DNA of 64,000 nt from Cryptomeria japonica (Eukaryota > Streptophyta > Pinopsida > Cupressales > Cupressaceae). Shown one piece after another: positions 47,201 to 58,485 of the stretch. Each line of letters opens with the position of its first letter. The first letter of the stretch is position 1. The notes beneath the pieces are model-generated. The model did no database searches. It saw nothing but the letters and a program-made list of their open reading frames with translations, and was not told where the DNA came from. Both the position numbers and the translations under genes were made by a program. Location of the stretch: NCBI RefSeq assembly GCF_030272615.1, contig NC_081413.1, forward strand, positions 22,694,501 through 22,758,500, in the 5' to 3' direction.

Positions 47201-48329
47201 CTGGGGCAGATCTTAGGAAAATGAATTTCCAGAACTTGGCACTCGGTGCCAAACTTGCTTGAAAAATATATAATTTACCCCATAAAGGCTAGTGCAAGTT
47301 GATGGCTATAAATATCTGGACTTGAATGAGCCAGAGAAAATATTTACAGTGGCCAACACAGTTGGAGGTTCACCAATATGGAAATTTATTTGGGAAAGCA
47401 GGAAGATCTTAACAGATCATCTCACATGGAGGATTGGTAATGAGCACAAAGAAAAGTTTTGGAGGGATTCTTGGAATGGAGAGGAAGTGTTGGCAGATGT
47501 GATTGAGGATAAAGATTAGATCAATCAAATAGAGGTAGTTATGGGAGTTTATGTGGTAGATTATGTTGATATGAATTGTTGTCCAAATTCTCCTATTTCG
47601 TGGAAATGGGTTGGAGATTGGCAGAGCGATAACAGTCTGAAGTTGGTTGATATACTTAAAAGCAAGAAGATTTACATTTAGAATGAAAATGATTCTCTTG
47701 TTTGGAATGTTGCTAAATCAGGTAAATATAAGGTGAGTTTGGGATAAGAACTACAAAGAAAGAGACAGAAGGATTGAAAATGGCCTGCCATTCTATGTTG
47801 GGACAAAAGGGTGTTGCCTAAAGTTGGTGCCTTGCTATGGATTGCATTGCATGGAAGGATTATTACATGCAACATAATTAAAACAATAGGTATAGCGAGG
47901 CCCAATAGATGCTGCCTCTATAAACAAGAGGAAGAATCCGCATAACATTTACTGTACGGTTGTTTTTATGGAAAGCAGTGTTGGGATTGGCTATTGTTTA
48001 AGCTTCGGAACCAGATGGTGCACAATAGTACTTTCAAAGACTTTATTTTTGCTTGGTCGACGGGTGGCAAGAACTCAAAATGGGGGAGTATGTGGATTTT
48101 TGGCCCATCTATGGTCGCCTAACACGTATGGAAAGAGAGAAATAGAAGGATATTCAAGGAGGAAGAGTTAGAGGTTCCTCTTTTTATTAAAAAAATCCAA
48201 GCGGCAATAGATGAAACTATCAATGGCAAGATCCATGGGAGAAGATTTAAATATTATACTAAATGGGATATGGAGATGGAGCAAGTATGGAATTTGAAAT
48301 AGAGTAGTAGTCACTATAAGGGTGCTAAA

Positions 48330-48863
48330 TCAATTGATCAGAAGAAAGTCAAGTGGTCACCTCCCCAACCCGAATGGAAAAAATTGATTTTTGATGGAGC
48401 TAGTTGAGGAAATCTTGGATTATCTAGGTTTGGTGTGGTAGTTAGAGATGAGAAGGGTAGCCTAGTAGGGGAAACATGTGGACCCATGGGAATTGCATCT
48501 AATAACGTAGTGAAAATCACTGCATTAGAGGATGTTTTGAAATGGGTCTAATCTAATGGATTTTTTAAGGTGATGATAAAGGGTGATTCTCAAGTCATCC
48601 TAAGCAGGATCAACAAAAAAGGATTTACGAATTGGCGGCTAAACACATCAATCCCGAGGATAAATTATTTGCTTCAAAAGTGGATGGATTATCATTTTCA
48701 CGATATTTACCATGAGGGCAATCAAGTGGTGGATTTTCTTGCCAACCAAGGCATTGCTGAGACTCTGCCAATAGTCATGTCGATGGCAGATGCAGGGAAT
48801 AGAGATTTTCAGAATATTCTGAACAATGACAAAGTTCATATCCCAAGGACGGGAATAGGATGA
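48330..48863 (+). pseudogene. LINE C-terminal RNase H domain
   Basis: The product contains WKKLIFDGAS, a stop, then GNLGLSRFGVVVRDEKGSL, VKITALEDVLKWV, MIKGDSQVILSRI and YHEGNQVVDFLANQG. These are the D, E, D and late HxxN/D elements of the plant-type RNase H found at the C-terminus of many plant LINE ORF2 proteins. Two in-frame stops (near 48406 and 48549) break it. Between the RT and this domain (47200-48300) are zinc-finger-like remnants such as RPNRCCLYKQEEESA. Confidence 0.85.
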
Positions 48864-49282
48864 AGTTTTACCATAAAATTTTCTTTTTCGGGATAAGAGA
48901 GGTACTCTCTTATCATTTTTCATTCATGCAAGCTGGACAACTATTGCCATGACTTCCTTAGATTGGATTGTGCCTGGTCTTTAAGGACTCAGTGGAATGT
49001 AGAGAAGGCGGGTTTGATGCGCTAGAAGGATGTTTCTAGATGTTTTTGGCCTATTTAAGAAAGGTTCAGACTAGTCTTAGCAAGCATTTCTCAGAAGATA
49101 AAATAGTGTATCGTTTTGGCCTTAGTTGTCTTTATCACAAGGATACCTTGGAAGATCAGTGTGACCAACTCTTTGATATTGATACAAAAGGCCAAATTGT
49201 CATTCAAGGTTTTCTAGAGGATGCGTTCAGTGAGGATAGGCACTAGTGTGATAGGTATATTTATGAAATCATTCTATTCTTA

Positions 49283-49678
49283 ATGGTTGTTGTGCTTCCA
49301 TTGAAGGAGGCATGTGCTCAGAACATGGCAGGATTTGTGAGGGAAGAAGATGCAAAGGCCATGGGTGGTGTGGTTTTGGAGGTGGAAGAGGAGTGGGCAA
49401 GTATACTGGGTCCCTTTTTCAGCCCTGTTGTTTTCCTGTCTGATGTGGAGTGCTCGGATGTAGAGGACAAAGCCAACTTAGTCGTGGTTGCTCTAAGGAA
49501 TAGGAAGGAGGATTTTATGGCAGAAGTATGGGAAGTCTTCTGGGTTGGGGTCACGAATGCAAACATGGGACCATGTAGGAGGATGATGCAAAACAATGAT
49601 GGTTGGCTTTCAAAAGCCAATATTGATAAGGTGGCGACTATTGGTGTGCAGGTGGCCACCATTTTGAGGCTTTTGTAA
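49283..49678 (+). pseudogene. Open frame in LINE 3' region, unknown
   Basis: A 131-codon open frame between the RNase H and the poly(A) end, without an upstream link. The composition (Val, Glu rich) is protein-like: VREEDAKAMGGVVLEVEEEW. It may be a remnant of a C-terminal extension of ORF2. No family is recognised. Confidence 0.3.
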
Positions 49679-49809
49679 TTTGGTAGTGTTTTGTTTTATT
49701 TTGTAATGTCGAGTTGGTAGGCAGGTTGCGTTAGTCGAATATAATTTGTAATCCTTTTTTTGATTAATATAGGGTGGTATCCCCACCTTGATAGCACTTG
49801 TTTAAATAA

Positions 49810-49830
49810 AAAAGTTGATCATTAGACATA
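49810..49830. repeat. LINE target-site duplication (right)
   Basis: Exact match to 43291-43311. Confidence 0.92.
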
Positions 49831-50850
49831 TGCATAATTATTTGTCATGGATTTGATCATTATTCAAAAGTTGTTAAATTGGACTCCTGAGGAGTTTGAT
49901 TCAGGAGAAGATGACCCTTACATAGCAAGCTCCTTAAATGTGTTTGTCATCATTACTAGTCAATCAATATAGGTATAAATCTAGATATCTAGGTGAATAA
50001 GTAATATATCACATAACTCAAAAGTGAGATTTTGTAGACATGAGAATTTTTTTTAAGAATTAAAGTTAGTTAAATGTGGTACAATGATATTGCAATCAAA
50101 TATACAGCTAGGTCTCTTTATTTTTATTTAAATTCTCCACATTTATTTATAAATACCAACCTCATAGATGTATCTATTAAATTATAACTTGATTAATGTC
50201 CTCTAGGATCTTAATGTAAAGGATTACATTTATTTCTTCACATTTTTTGTGAATATGACATCCCTACATCCACTAATTTTTTTCCCTTAGGTTTTTCCCC
50301 TTCTATATTACAAATTAATATCTAATTAAGGGTTGGATGTACCCCTCTCTATGTTCACTTGTATGTATTGCCCAATTTTTTAACTTCTATTGTTATCATC
50401 TATTTGATTCCTATGGACTACTTACCCTTAGATTGTGTCTTATAGCTAAAAAAATTCTCATCACTTATCATGCCCATTTATCTTTAGCATCTATCCATGC
50501 TCATCTTGCTAATATTAATGTATGTATAAATTATGTTACATCTTATGCTTCCATCATTGAGGATTTCATATTGTTTATCGTATAGTTTAAATTTTATATT
50601 TTATGGAGGCATTTTTTTATTATATATCTAATTTTTCATAGAGTGGGTTATTAATGTCCTTTCATTACTTCAAACACATATTATCATCACATATGGATTT
50701 AAAAACATCCATGAATTGATAAAAACTTGAAGTATTTAATTTGATGTCTTTGTGACACTTAAATGTATGACAAGCAAAAAAATAAATTATGATTATTATT
50801 ATTTTAATTTAATTTAAATGAAAAATTAAAGAGGCGGTCTGAAAATAATG
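49831..50850. other. No gene seen
   Basis: AT-rich, unassigned DNA between two LINEs. Confidence 0.4.
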
Positions 50851-50952
50851 ATGACCGGCTAGGATTTTCTTGCTATCATTGTACTATTGGTATGCGTCTT
50901 GCGTTATCTACTTTCATACAACATTTATTGCAAGAGTTTAAACTTTTTTATT

Positions 50953-52170
50953 ATGGCTTCATCCATTCCCATCCCAAGAGTTGATGTTGGTGTTGGTGTT
51001 TTGGCATTTGGAGACTATGGCTCCTCTGAACAAACTACCTCGCAAGTTCATCCTAATAGTGTTTCGTGAGGTACTATTTCTGGTAGCCCTGATGTTATTT
51101 TGTCATTGCAAGATTTTGATGGTTCTTGGGATTGGCTTGAAAGGTATACTTTGATAGGATATTTTGTGGGGAGAGTTCTACCTAAAGCATGTTGCATGAT
51201 TGGGTTGCCAAATCTTGGGCCCCTCATGGGGTCTAGCTTGAGGGTGTTCAAAATATCACCAAGGGTTTCTTTTTGTTTCACTTTTCCAATCACACCCATG
51301 TTCAGGGAGTCCTGAAAAATGGGCCATGGTTTGTGCAATCATCTTTGCTTGTATTTCAGTCTTGGTCAAAAGAATTGACACTCTCTAATGAACAGAAGCT
51401 CAAGGTCTTAGTTTGGATTGAGTTCCTTGGTCTTCCTCTTCCTTGTTGGTTCTTCCTGCAAACTATTGTCCAATCCCTTGGCAAGGTGGTTATAATGGAT
51501 CCAAACCATTTTTTTTACTCTCATCATCAAAAGAGGGTTTGCATTGAAGTTTATTTAGCTCGTTATCCTAAGGAAATTATTGATATTTAGGTTGGTGCGC
51601 ATTGTTTTTATCAATGTGTGCTTTATTTAAATTTGTCAGATACTTGTTGCTGGTGCCAATCCTTTAATCATAAGATTAAGGATTTCCCTCTTGTTGCTCC
51701 TCACACTAAGTCCCCTCTTAAAGAAGTTGCACCCTCTCATCCTTCGAAGACTAAGTCTGATGAAGGGTTAACCACTATGAGTAAAAAAAATTAGTCTAAG
51801 AAGGATGATTTTGCTGCTTCGCAACCCTCTTCACAAGTCATTGCTCTGACAAAACCGATTTCTTCTTAGGTGAAAGCTACTGTGCAATCAGATGTTTCAA
51901 ACCCTATTGATAAGGGGAATGGTTTTGTTGAGGGGAGCTCCTACTTTGCATGGGTGCATACCCCTCAAGCGGCTTTAGTTATAGATTCTCTGCCTATCTC
52001 ATTACATCATTCTTGCATCCCTTCTACATAGGATGGTGGAAATGATGAAGTTCAAGATAAACATAGGGTGCTTCTAGGTGATTCTTACCTTAGTTTTTAA
52101 CCAACTTTAGATTTTCTGCAGAATAGGTACTCCTCTCTTGAGGATGAGGATAATATGAATGATTTTGAAT
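50953..52170 (+). pseudogene. ORF1 of second LINE, DUF4283-like
   Basis: ATG at 50953 (MASSIPIPRVDVGVGV). The frame changes once near 51300. Motifs: WDWLERYTLIGYFVGRVLP, then HVQGVLKNGPWFVQSSLLVFQSW and LVWIEFLGLPLPCWF, the usual DUF4283 pattern, then CCWCQSFNHKIKDFP, a decayed CCHC zinc knuckle. Stops at 51067-51069, 51588 and later sites break the frame. Likely role: RNA-binding partner of ORF2. Confidence 0.75.
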
Positions 52171-55100
52171 GATGGTTTTTCTGTCATGGAATGTTCAGGG
52201 TCTTATTGATCTTGCTAGGAAATATTACATCCGAGATATTAGATAGAATTATCCTGGTATTGATATTTTTTGAATTCAATAAGTTAAAATTGCAGTTTTC
52301 ATGTTAGTCTTTGATTTGGCCAGATGGCCTGGTTTTTGCCTCGGAGCATAAAGTTGCCTAGGGAGGTGTTGTTACTCTTCTCTCACCATATTTTCATTAT
52401 GCTATAGTTGATCATGGATTAGATCCCACTCAATGCTTGGTGTGGGTCCTCATGTCAGTTGACAATCATTCTCTTGAGATCATTAATGTTTATGCTCCCA
52501 ATGATCATGGGGGTTTCACTGGCTAAGCAATATTATATCACGTGAATTCATATTGGGCAGTTTAATATCCTCAAAATTATGCTAAAATATATTTTGTATT
52601 GGTTAAAATAAGGCACTTTTTAATTCTAGCTATAAAAAAATACATCATCTGGTGAAAATACGAGGCTTTTAATCTAGGTTGTGTATTAGGAGAGGTGAGA
52701 AGAAAGGAGTTTAGGGCAATATTTTTTTAAAATAAGGGGATTCTTTAGTATTCCATGAATGCACATGATATAACCTAGGTTCACTAAGTGAATCCCCCAT
52801 GCCAATGATGCTATGGAACGATCCTATTTGTAGCGTTGGATTGCTGACTCTATACCACTGACCATTTAGGTGATGTGTAGGGATTTTAATATGAGTAAAG
52901 TGGCCTTCGATAAAAATGGTATTATACATTTTCGATGGACATATAGTGAATAGGAGGCTTGGTTTCACATGCATAATAAATTGGGTCTTCTCAATCCCAA
53001 CACTAACAACTGCCCTTCTTAGGGTGTTTGGCACACTTGGTGTAATTACAGAGTTGTCTCTGATGGGATTTTTAAACACCTTGATCGTGCCATGATCTTC
53101 ACACAATCTATTTTTGCTTTTGGGGAAAATCAAACCCTTTTGATTTTACCCCTTGCTGAAGTTACCTTATCAGATTGTTTTCCCATCAAGTTTAGCATTG
53201 AATGGTAGTCAGACCGTACACATCTTTCTAAAACACATTTTTTTCTCAATACTTCCTTTCTTAATCACCCGCCCATGTTGGCGCACATCCAATGGGTTTG
53301 CAATCTTGTTAGTTGTCCCTATCATCTTACTAGTTGGATTACATGGTGGAATGATGCTATCCAATGCCCAACTTGTTTTTTGTGCATCTATGGTAGACCG
53401 TTGGCTTTATATCGTAGGCGGTCCTATGAGGCTACCACCAAGGACTTGAAATCTACAACTAAAGCTTTAATGGCCAATACCTTCAACCCTAATTAGCAGG
53501 TCTGGGTTTCCTAGCTTCGACATCAAAAATAGATAGCAGACAACCATACTACTAAAGGAGCACAGAATAAAGCCAGATTGCACTGGCTCAAGGTTGGTGA
53601 TTGGGCTTCTAAAGAGTTATTTTTGGCTCTTGGAGCTCACCATTTCTCTCTCAGGATCAAAAGGATTAAGGACGGTCAATCGGTGCTCTCTGAGCTATCG
53701 AATATTATTCAAAACATTTTTTAGATATTATGAGAAGGTGTTCACTATGCAAGAAAATTCCCTTGAGCGTGATCGAGTCTTGCAGGAATGCCTTGCAATT
53801 GTTCCTTCTCAGCTCTCTGATGCTCGAAGAGTGTTTTGTGACAATTTTCTCACTCTTGAGGACATTAAAGAGGTTGTTTTTCTATGGAAGATGACAAAGC
53901 TCCTAGCTATGATGGCTTCCCTTGCATATTTTACAAAGCCTTGTGCCCTTGTGTTGGCTCTGACTTGCATAAGGTCTATTTGGAGGCTTTTCACTCCCAA
54001 TATTTGGGACAACTTATTAGTAAGGGAAATATTAAGTTCGTCCCTAAAGCTTGTGATCTAGAGGATATTTATAAGTAGTGACCCATCACTTTGTTCAATG
54101 TGTCCTACAATATCATCACCAAGGCTTTGGCTCTTCAAGTTGGGCATCTCCTCCCACAAATTTTTTGCCTCGAACAAACTGGTTTCATCAAATACTAGAA
54201 TGTGTCTAGGAAGGCATGGAGTGAGCTCGATGCTTTTTGCATAGATCCCATTTTTATAAAATTGATTTTGCCAAAGCTTATGATTGCATTGAATGACCCA
54301 TTATTATTGGAATGTTGAAAGCATTAGGATTTGGACCCTGCTTCATCTAATCTATGCAAATGCTTTTTGGGGATGCTTCAACTTGTATCACCATTAATGG
54401 ATGCCAATCTTCGGCCTTTGGCCTTTTTAGGTCTATCCGTCAGGGTTGTCCTCTTGCCCCCTCTTTGTATGTGCTTATTGTTGAAGGCTTTGGGTATGTG
54501 TTTGCTTCTACCATTTTGGCTAGATGTGTTAGGGGGATTTCCTTGCATGAGTCACCTTCTCATCTTGTCAATGGCCATTTTGCAGATGATTCATTTCTCA
54601 CGCTCATTGAAGAGGAGAACAATGTCAAGGAGGTGCTTTATTGCTTGGACACTTTTTACTTGGCATTTGGGTCAGCTATCCAATGGCATAAAATCCATTG
54701 TTATAGGCAATATTTACTTCCTTCTCCATCTTGGATTCTTTAATATGGCTAGAAATGAATCCAACACGGGGGATAGTTTTTGATTCCTGGGAATTCCCTT
54801 TGCTTTCCAAGGGTTTGTTGTTTCCCTTTCGAATGTTGTGTTAGCTAGAATTGAGAAGAAGCTTTCTTACTAGATTACCAAACCTCTCTCTTTGGCAGGT
54901 AAATTCTAGATTTTCTCCAAGGTGCTTGCAGCCATAGATCTCTACTACTCTTCTTCCTGAGCTCCTTCAAAATCCTCTTACAACAAGATCGAGAAGCTTC
55001 TACGATAATTTTTGTGGGCTAATGGAGCTGACCATCATGGTTTTCAGAGAGTTGTCTGGGATTTATGTTGTTTGCCACATGATTTTGGAGGGCTTGGCGT

Positions 55101-56440
55101 TTTATCTACCCATAAACAAGGTGTTTCTCTATGTGTCAAATGGGTCCTCAAAGCTATTTCTGGCAATGAAGCTTGAAAAATTATGCTTTGAAATTATATT
55201 TCCTTAGGGCACCAAGTCAATAGATCAACTTGGAAGGGGATTGGCTTTCAAACCCTTCTTATTATAAAAGATGTTGTGTACATTCAGGGTGCTTTTGTTG
55301 CCAAAAGTATTTGGCGGGCCTGGAGATCTATTAAGCCTTCATTCTGCTAGGATGGTTCGGGTTTTCATTATGGTCTTTCCTTTAACCAACAAAATATTTG
55401 GTGGTCACCTCTCATTCAAGTCCAGGGGCTTCCTCCTCTTCATGCTCTTGGAATTAATGCTTTGCATTTTCACAAATGCGACATTTGTACTCGTGATTTT
55501 TTTCTCATGTCACTATGAATCCCCATTCTTGGGAAGATTTGTAGACCCAATTTCACCTCACCCTTCCAGATTGACAAACATTTGAGATTATGATTTCTGC
55601 CCTGCCACTAAATATGCTACACAAGCTTGGTATTCATTTTGTGAAGCCTTGGTGGAAATACTGGGGTTGGTTTCCCAACAATGCTTTCGATAATTATAAA
55701 CCCAAGATGGATTATCATTATCTTGTGCCTCATTTGCCTATGGTTCCCACTTTGAATCTTAGATGGAACTTGCAGTCTTTATAAACCACCTGAAGCCACA
55801 GATTTCTTACTCTCTAGTCTACTATTGCAGAGCCTAAAGTGGCTCCTTTTGCTTGGTCTATTATTTTCCAAGGCTTTCCTTTCGGTTCTCATCTCAGGCA
55901 TCTAGGAGTACTAGACCCTCATTGTCCCTTTTGTGGGTTTCCTAAGATCTTGATGCATCTCTTCTAGTTTCACAGAAGAACTCAATAACTGTGGACAAGG
56001 ATACATGATTTTCTTAGGCCTTTTTGGCCTAAACCCTTCTCTTGGCATATGGTTTTCCTAGGAGATTCCCCTTGGCTCCCTTTCAAATTCATGCAAATAT
56101 GGCATGCTTTTAGGATGAAAATCCTCTTCATTTTATGGAAAGACAAAAATGTTGTTTAATTTTTTCACAACTCTCTTGATATTCATATTTCTTTCATATC
56201 TCAACCTCTCCACCTCGGGGTGGCTCTACCTTTTGGTGGCCTACTAGTTTTGGTGCCTCTTCGGCTCTTGGTGGTTTTAGTTGGCCAAATTCTAGGTGGT
56301 CCAGTTCTTTGAAAGGGTTCCCACATCTTGCCTTGGTTATTTCTCCAGTGAGAAAAGATAAATATGAAGAAGAAGAGGTTGTTGATGATGGGTGGTCTCT
56401 TCAAAATTCCCCCGAGACCCCACTAACATATGGGGTAAAA
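52170..56440 (+). pseudogene. ORF2 of second LINE: endonuclease, RT, tail
   Basis: The endonuclease starts MMVFLSWNVQGL and includes LEIINVYAPNDHG (about 52480). The segment 52530-52760 does not fit and may be an insertion or replacement. Pre-RT: NKARLHWLKVGDWASKEL (53570). RT: MEDDKAPSYDGFPCIFYKAL (53884), a KFVPKACDLEDIYK stretch for the LIPK motif, RSIRQGCPLAPSLYVLI (54430), FADDSFLTLIEEENN (54579). Post-RT: FGGLGVLSTHKQGVSLCVKW. There are more than ten stops and frame changes. Class is firm, clade uncertain. Confidence 0.8.
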
Positions 56441-56670
56441 AGGATGACATGGATCCACCTGCTTCTTTTTCTAGTACTACTCTAGCCACTTAGGCTTTTT
56501 GTGTTGTTTTTAGAGTTTCAAGATGTGCCTGTGTTTTGAGTATCTTTTTTTGGTTTTTTCGAAGCTCCACCTGAGTGAATTTCAAGAAGATTTATTCCTC
56601 CCACCCATTTTTTCTGAATAGTGTACCCTTTTATACTTATTTAATGGAAATTATGCCCATTCATAAAAAT

Positions 56671-58149
56671 AGAAATAAAATATTTATTTTCTCCTCTCAT
56701 GCACTCAATTAAATATTTTTTTATCATTTTAACTAATCAATCAATTCTATCTATCTCCATGATTGTCATAATTATCTCAATCTAATAACATTCTTGTGCT
56801 AAATATTGTAAAAGGCTCAATCACTACTAAGACACAATACAAGCACATTTTTGAGAATTATAAGTCACACTTCAATATGTATTTTTCTTTTATTATACTT
56901 TAAGTTCTATTTTATGTATATATTGGCATGATATTTGAGAGAGGTTTCAAATATATAGAAGTTGTTAGTTCAGGTTTTTTTATTTTCCTTATGTTAGAGG
57001 GTATTTATTTTTCCTACACATATTATTTAAGCTTGTTAAGGTTATTAGGATTGGTAAATATGAGGACACATGGATAAATACTTTAGCTACATGTATAAAT
57101 CTCTCCCTCACATGGGTAGTTGAGTTACACACCCTCTTTTTTCTTGTTTCACCACCTCTCATAACAACTATTTTGTCATTTCTTAAGTGGGTCATGGGGA
57201 AGTTGGGTTTCTCACCTTGTTTTGGATTTATGTGTCATCTTTCATAACTCCTTTTCTATCTTCAAGTAAGGAGGTTATACCACATGTTTTGGTAGTTTAC
57301 AAAGTAGGTAAAGCCTCTCACTTTTTATGGGTAGTAGCAGGGCATGTGTAGGATCATGAGGGGTCAAACTAGGCCTTTAAGTGACACTAAAAAATTAGAA
57401 AAATAAAGTCAGGAAAGTTGACAGGAAAATATGAATAGGTTATCAACATAATTTCAAAAATATGTAAGTACAAAATTTGTAGGAAAATAAATGTAGTTTC
57501 TAAGCTAATAGTTGTTTTTTGAAAAAAAATAAGTCTATTTAGTGAAAATTTGAAATTTAAATGCAATAATACTAAATTTTTAAGAAAAAGATAAAAAAAA
57601 CATATATGTCTAACCAACCTAAGTATAAGAAAAATATTATATATTTTTATAAAAGTTTAAATATAAGTAGAAGATACATGCTCGGATGTGCCACATACAT
57701 TTTTGTAATTTTTTTGAAGTAAATAATTAGTTATGAATTTTTTCCTAGAAAATTTCAAAAATATTAAAAAGTCATATGTTTGACCTCCATAACTTGGTCA
57801 AAACTTTATGAAATGCACGTTTTTTGCAATCCTATAGTATGAAAATCATAGAATGTGGTGCATCTTTCAAATTTGAAAAATGTTAAATCATTTGAAAGTT
57901 ATAGATATTTTTCAATCTACCTATCAATCAAGACTTTAGTCATAATGCATGTTGAAAAAGAATAATAATTATTTATTAAATTCAAATTATGGAATAATTT
58001 ATATTGGTGGAAAGATGACAATTTTTCTAATAAACAGTTTTTGTTTCATCAAATTTGGATATAAAAAATGCATCAGCCACATGGGCAAAGTTTGGAAAAC
58101 TAATGAAAACTTCCACACACATTTTTTGTTGACTTTCCAGGTTTGGCAC
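56671..58149. other. No gene seen
   Basis: AT-rich, unassigned. GTGTAGGATCATGAGGGGTC (57350) resembles GTGCAGGATCAAGCGAGGCC (58621), hinting at two ends of one repeat that contains the TRIM. Confidence 0.4.
58145..58149. repeat. TRIM target-site duplication GGCAC (left)
   Basis: GGCAC directly before the first LTR is repeated directly after the second (58481-58485). Confidence 0.85.
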
Positions 58150-58281
58150 TGTTGTTGGAAATAAGCCAAACCTGGACCAACGATGGACTAGTCCAAGAGG
58201 GGCCATGAGCTCAGTGGTAGAGCACTCCAACAATGTATGCAAAGTCCTAAGTTTGATTCCTAGATGGTCCATGTCTCAATA
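58150..58281 (+). repeat. TRIM 5' LTR, 132 bp
   Basis: Starts TGTTGTTGGAAATAAGCC and ends TCAATA; the other copy ends TTAACA, so the last CA has become TA. About 85 percent identical by eye to 58346-58480. Confidence 0.85.
58200..58272 (+). ncRNA. tRNA-like sequence in 5' LTR
   Basis: A box at 58208-58218, GAGCTCAGTGG (the other LTR has TAGCTCAGTGG, the full consensus). The B box is near 58250, GTTTGATTCC, one change from GTTCGATTCC. It reads as a tRNA-derived pol III promoter; the acceptor arm is poorly paired, so a working tRNA is unlikely. Confidence 0.65.
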
Positions 58282-58345
58282 TGTTATCAGATCTAGGTCC
58301 AGGCCAAGAGGCCGAAGCATGCAAGAGGTGTGGCTTAAGGGGGGG
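58282..58345 (+). promoter_or_regulatory. TRIM interior: primer site and polypurine tract
   Basis: Primer-binding site TGTTATCAGATC at 58282-58293 and polypurine tract (AAGGGGGGG) ending at 58345, with only about 44 bases between. Confidence 0.7.
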
Positions 58346-58480
58346 TGTTGGTTTTGGAAATAAGCCACACCCGAACCAATGATGGACTGGTCCAAGAGGG
58401 GCCAATAGCTCAGTGGTAGAGCACTCCAACAATGTATGGAAGGTCCTAGATTAGAGTCCTAGTTGGTCCATGTGTTAACA
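58346..58480 (+). repeat. TRIM 3' LTR, 135 bp
   Basis: Starts TGTTGGTTTTGG and ends GTGTTAACA, giving TG...CA ends, and is followed by GGCAC. Confidence 0.85.
58400..58471 (+). ncRNA. tRNA-like cloverleaf in 3' LTR
   Basis: The sequence folds as a tRNA by eye: acceptor GGGCCAA with TTGGTCC (one G-U), D arm GCTC-AGTGGTA-GAGC, a four-pair anticodon stem TCCA/TGGA with an eight-base loop, a 4-base variable region, T arm CTAGA-TTAGAGT-CCTAG (one mismatch), then A. The A box is perfect; the B box is degraded. The loop lacks the usual T before the anticodon, so it is tRNA-derived but not a functional tRNA. The parent tRNA is not assigned. Confidence 0.7.
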
Positions 58481-58485
58481 GGCAC
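58481..58485. repeat. TRIM target-site duplication GGCAC (right)
   Basis: Exact match to 58145-58149. Confidence 0.85.

Larger units (their letters stand above)
43312..49809 (+). mobile_element. Near full-length L1-type LINE
   Basis: A 6.5-kb element framed by an exact 21-bp target duplication. It carries a short 5' leader (90 bases), an ORF1 with a DUF4283-like domain, ORF2 with endonuclease, reverse transcriptase and a plant-type RNase H, and a 3' end ATAGGGTGGTATCCCCACC then TTTAAATAAAAAA. The order EN-RT-RNase H and the poly(A) end are those of plant L1 elements. Both frames carry stops and frameshifts, so the copy is inactive. Confidence 0.93.
50851..56670 (+). mobile_element. Second, degraded L1-type LINE
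   Basis: Same domain order as the first LINE but clearly a different lineage. ORF1 (50953-52170) is followed by the endonuclease start SWNVQGL (about 52185), an RT with FADDS (54579), post-RT motifs and an A-rich end near 56640-56690. Outer limits are approximate because no target duplication was recognised. Many stops and at least one apparent deletion between about 52530 and 52760, in the endonuclease, show it is old. Confidence 0.8.
58150..58480 (+). mobile_element. TRIM-like element with tRNA-like sequence in its LTRs
   Basis: A 331-bp element with all the marks of a terminal-repeat retrotransposon in miniature: two direct repeats of 132 and 135 bp starting TGTTG, a 64-bp interior that begins TGTTATCAGATC (Met-tRNA primer site TGGTATCAGAGC with two changes) and ends AAGGGGGG (polypurine tract), and a perfect 5-bp target duplication. 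It codes for nothing. Each LTR contains a tRNA-like region with a perfect A box. Movement would depend on another element's enzymes. Confidence 0.85.

Noticed and set aside
52711-53133. 140-codon minus-strand open frame
   Set aside because: It is antisense to the ORF2 region of the second LINE and shows no motif of its own.
58400-58471. Functional tRNA gene
   Set aside because: The B box and anticodon loop are altered, and the sequence occurs in both LTRs of a mobile element; it is a tRNA-derived promoter region instead.
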